A stretch of DNA of 64,000 nt from Stenotrophomonas terrae (GTDB lineage: Bacteria; Pseudomonadota; Gammaproteobacteria; Xanthomonadales; Xanthomonadaceae), in assembly GCF_001431465.1 (NCBI RefSeq), contig NZ_LDJJ01000049.1, positions 1-64,000 of the forward strand, in the 5' to 3' direction. The notes below the pieces were generated by a model. It was not told the DNA's origin. It made no database searches and was given only the letters and a program-made list of their open reading frames with translations. Numbering within the stretch: the first letter of the stretch is position 1; each line of letters opens with the position of its first letter. Below, one piece after another: positions 63,316 through 64,000 of the stretch. A program made the translations under genes and the position numbers.

Positions 63316-63699
63316 TCAGCCTACCGGCGGTGCCTCGGCACTGAACACCTGGGCGATCACCGCCGACAGATCGTCTTCGGTGAATGGTTTGGTGATATAG
63401 GCCTTGGCACCCTGGCGCATGCCCCACAGGCGATCGGTGTCCTGGTCCTTGGTGGTTACCAGCACCACCGGAATATGCTGTGTGGTCGCCTCGCGCTTGA
63501 GCGTGCGGGTGGCCTGGAAGCCATTGAGATTGGGCATCACCACGTCCATCAACACCAGGTCCGGCAGCACCTGCTTGGCAACCTCTACCCCGGAGGCGCC
63601 ATCGGTTGCGGTGAAAATCTCATGCCCCAGCTTTTCCACAATGCGTTGGATGCCCATCAGCTGCGATGGTGAATCGTCGACGATCAGGATACGCGCCAT
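63316..63699 (-). CDS. pilH: Single-domain response regulator, PilH-like
   Basis: A 127-residue stand-alone receiver domain. The acidic pocket (VDDSPSQ), phospho-acceptor Asp52 (DLVLMDVVMPNLNGFQATR) and VTTKDQDTDRLWGMRQGAKA, then TKPF, follow the PilH protein of the type IV pilus Chp chemosensory pathway closely, including the NGFQATR and TTKDQxTD segments. PilH restrains pilus retraction and twitching. No other pil genes are in the window, so the assignment rests on sequence. It has its own terminator. Confidence 0.82.
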   Translation of the reverse strand: MARILIVDDSPSQLMGIQRIVEKLGHEIFTATDGASGVEVAKQVLPDLVLMDVVMPNLNGFQATRTLKREATTQHIPVVLVTTKDQDTDRLWGMRQGAKAYITKPFTEDDLSAVIAQVFSAEAPPVG

Positions 63700-63790
63700 G
63701 TTTTTCCCCAAGTAGTGGCGGCAGTGTAGTGCTGGCACGCTGCCGGCGTGAAGTCACCGCCTTCACGCCGGGGAAGTCATGTGACCGCCG

Positions 63791-64000
63791 TCAATCAATT
63801 CTTACGACGGTACGGCCGAAGGATTTGCCTTCCAGCATCGTCGCAAATACCTCGGGCAGCCCTTCCAGGCTCACCTCGCGGGTACAGATGCGATCCAGGT
63901 GGCGCGGCTTCCAGTCGCTGCCCAGTCGCTGCCAGACCTGCTCGCGGATATCGCGGGCGGTGCCGGCCGAGGCGACACCCAGCAGGGACACGCCGCGGAT
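63791..64000 (-). CDS. acuI: YhdH/AcuI-type quinone-like oxidoreductase, 3' part
   Basis: Only the C-terminal 70 codons are in the window; the gene continues past base 64000. The reading GVSLLGVASAGTARDIREQV, WQRLGSDW and the end GKSFGRTVVRID match the C-terminus of the medium-chain reductase YhdH/AcuI, an NADPH-dependent acrylyl-CoA reductase. This enzyme makes propionyl-CoA, the substrate of the prp pathway 16 kb away, but other members of the family have different substrates, so the link is tentative. Confidence 0.75.
   Translation of the reverse strand: MRGVSLLGVASAGTARDIREQVWQRLGSDWKPRHLDRICTREVSLEGLPEVFATMLEGKSFGRTVVRID

Overview
The window is high-GC, gene-dense chromosomal DNA from a gammaproteobacterium of the Xanthomonadaceae, most likely Stenotrophomonas or a close relative. 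The reasons are the GTAG-type palindromic repeats (GTAGTGCCGAGC-ATG-CTCGGCA) described from Stenotrophomonas maltophilia, an AAC(6')-Iz-like acetyltransferase in a housekeeping operon, a long TonB-dependent receptor, and xanthomonad-style gene neighbourhoods. I see no phage, integrase, transposase, CRISPR array, rRNA or tRNA.

Layout: (1) 1-4700, fatty-acid degradation: a DUF4442 hotdog protein, fadE, an alpha/beta hydrolase and a divergent TetR regulator with palindromic operators. (2) 4715-8847, a TonB-dependent receptor and a small protein that carries only a receptor-like C-terminus. (3) 8966-17852, hslO, mtgA, a GT2 glycosyltransferase, a CBS protein, AsmA, a hemolysin III-family protein, prfC and an M23 peptidase, with a repeat cluster. 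(4) 17855-21475, a SAM-I riboswitch controlling metX-metB-hom. (5) 21642-28355, an EamA transporter, a ClpP-fold membrane protein, sdaA, a small glutaredoxin-like protein, a DUF922 protein and a YceI-cytochrome b561-YceI operon. (6) 28539-35682, two tandem paralogous hybrid sensor kinases with periplasmic propellers. (7) 35696-41922, mdtD, hemE, a shikimate kinase/3-dehydroquinate synthase encoded as one in-frame ORF, dodecin and a P-loop kinase. (8) 41965-44160, a tightly overlapped pdxH-aac(6')-NIF3-like-BtuF-like operon. (9) 44570-52391, the 2-methylcitrate (propionate) pathway prpB-prpC-acnD-prpF, divergent from a citrate-synthase homologue with an N-terminal helix-turn-helix. (10) 52538-59976, yfhM (bacterial alpha-2-macroglobulin) and pbpC. 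(11) 60241-63163, a stress block: ferritin-like protein, peroxiredoxin, Hsp20 and CbpA. (12) 63316-64000, a PilH-like response regulator and a partial acuI/yhdH reductase.

The most interesting point is the candidate regulatory unit at 44570-46807. A citrate-synthase fold that retains all three catalytic residues is fused to a MerR/excisionase-type DNA-binding domain. It is transcribed divergently from the pathway that includes a true 2-methylcitrate synthase, across a short gap packed with TTGAT/ATCAA palindromes. This could be a metabolite-sensing regulator derived from the enzyme it controls. Other notable points are the AroK-AroB fusion, two genes whose stop codons lie inside copies of a dispersed repeat, and repeat hairpins in every gap of the prp operon.

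Start sites were chosen from ribosome-binding-site spacing, signal peptides and gene overlaps. All functional calls come from reading motifs and remembered families; no database search was run.
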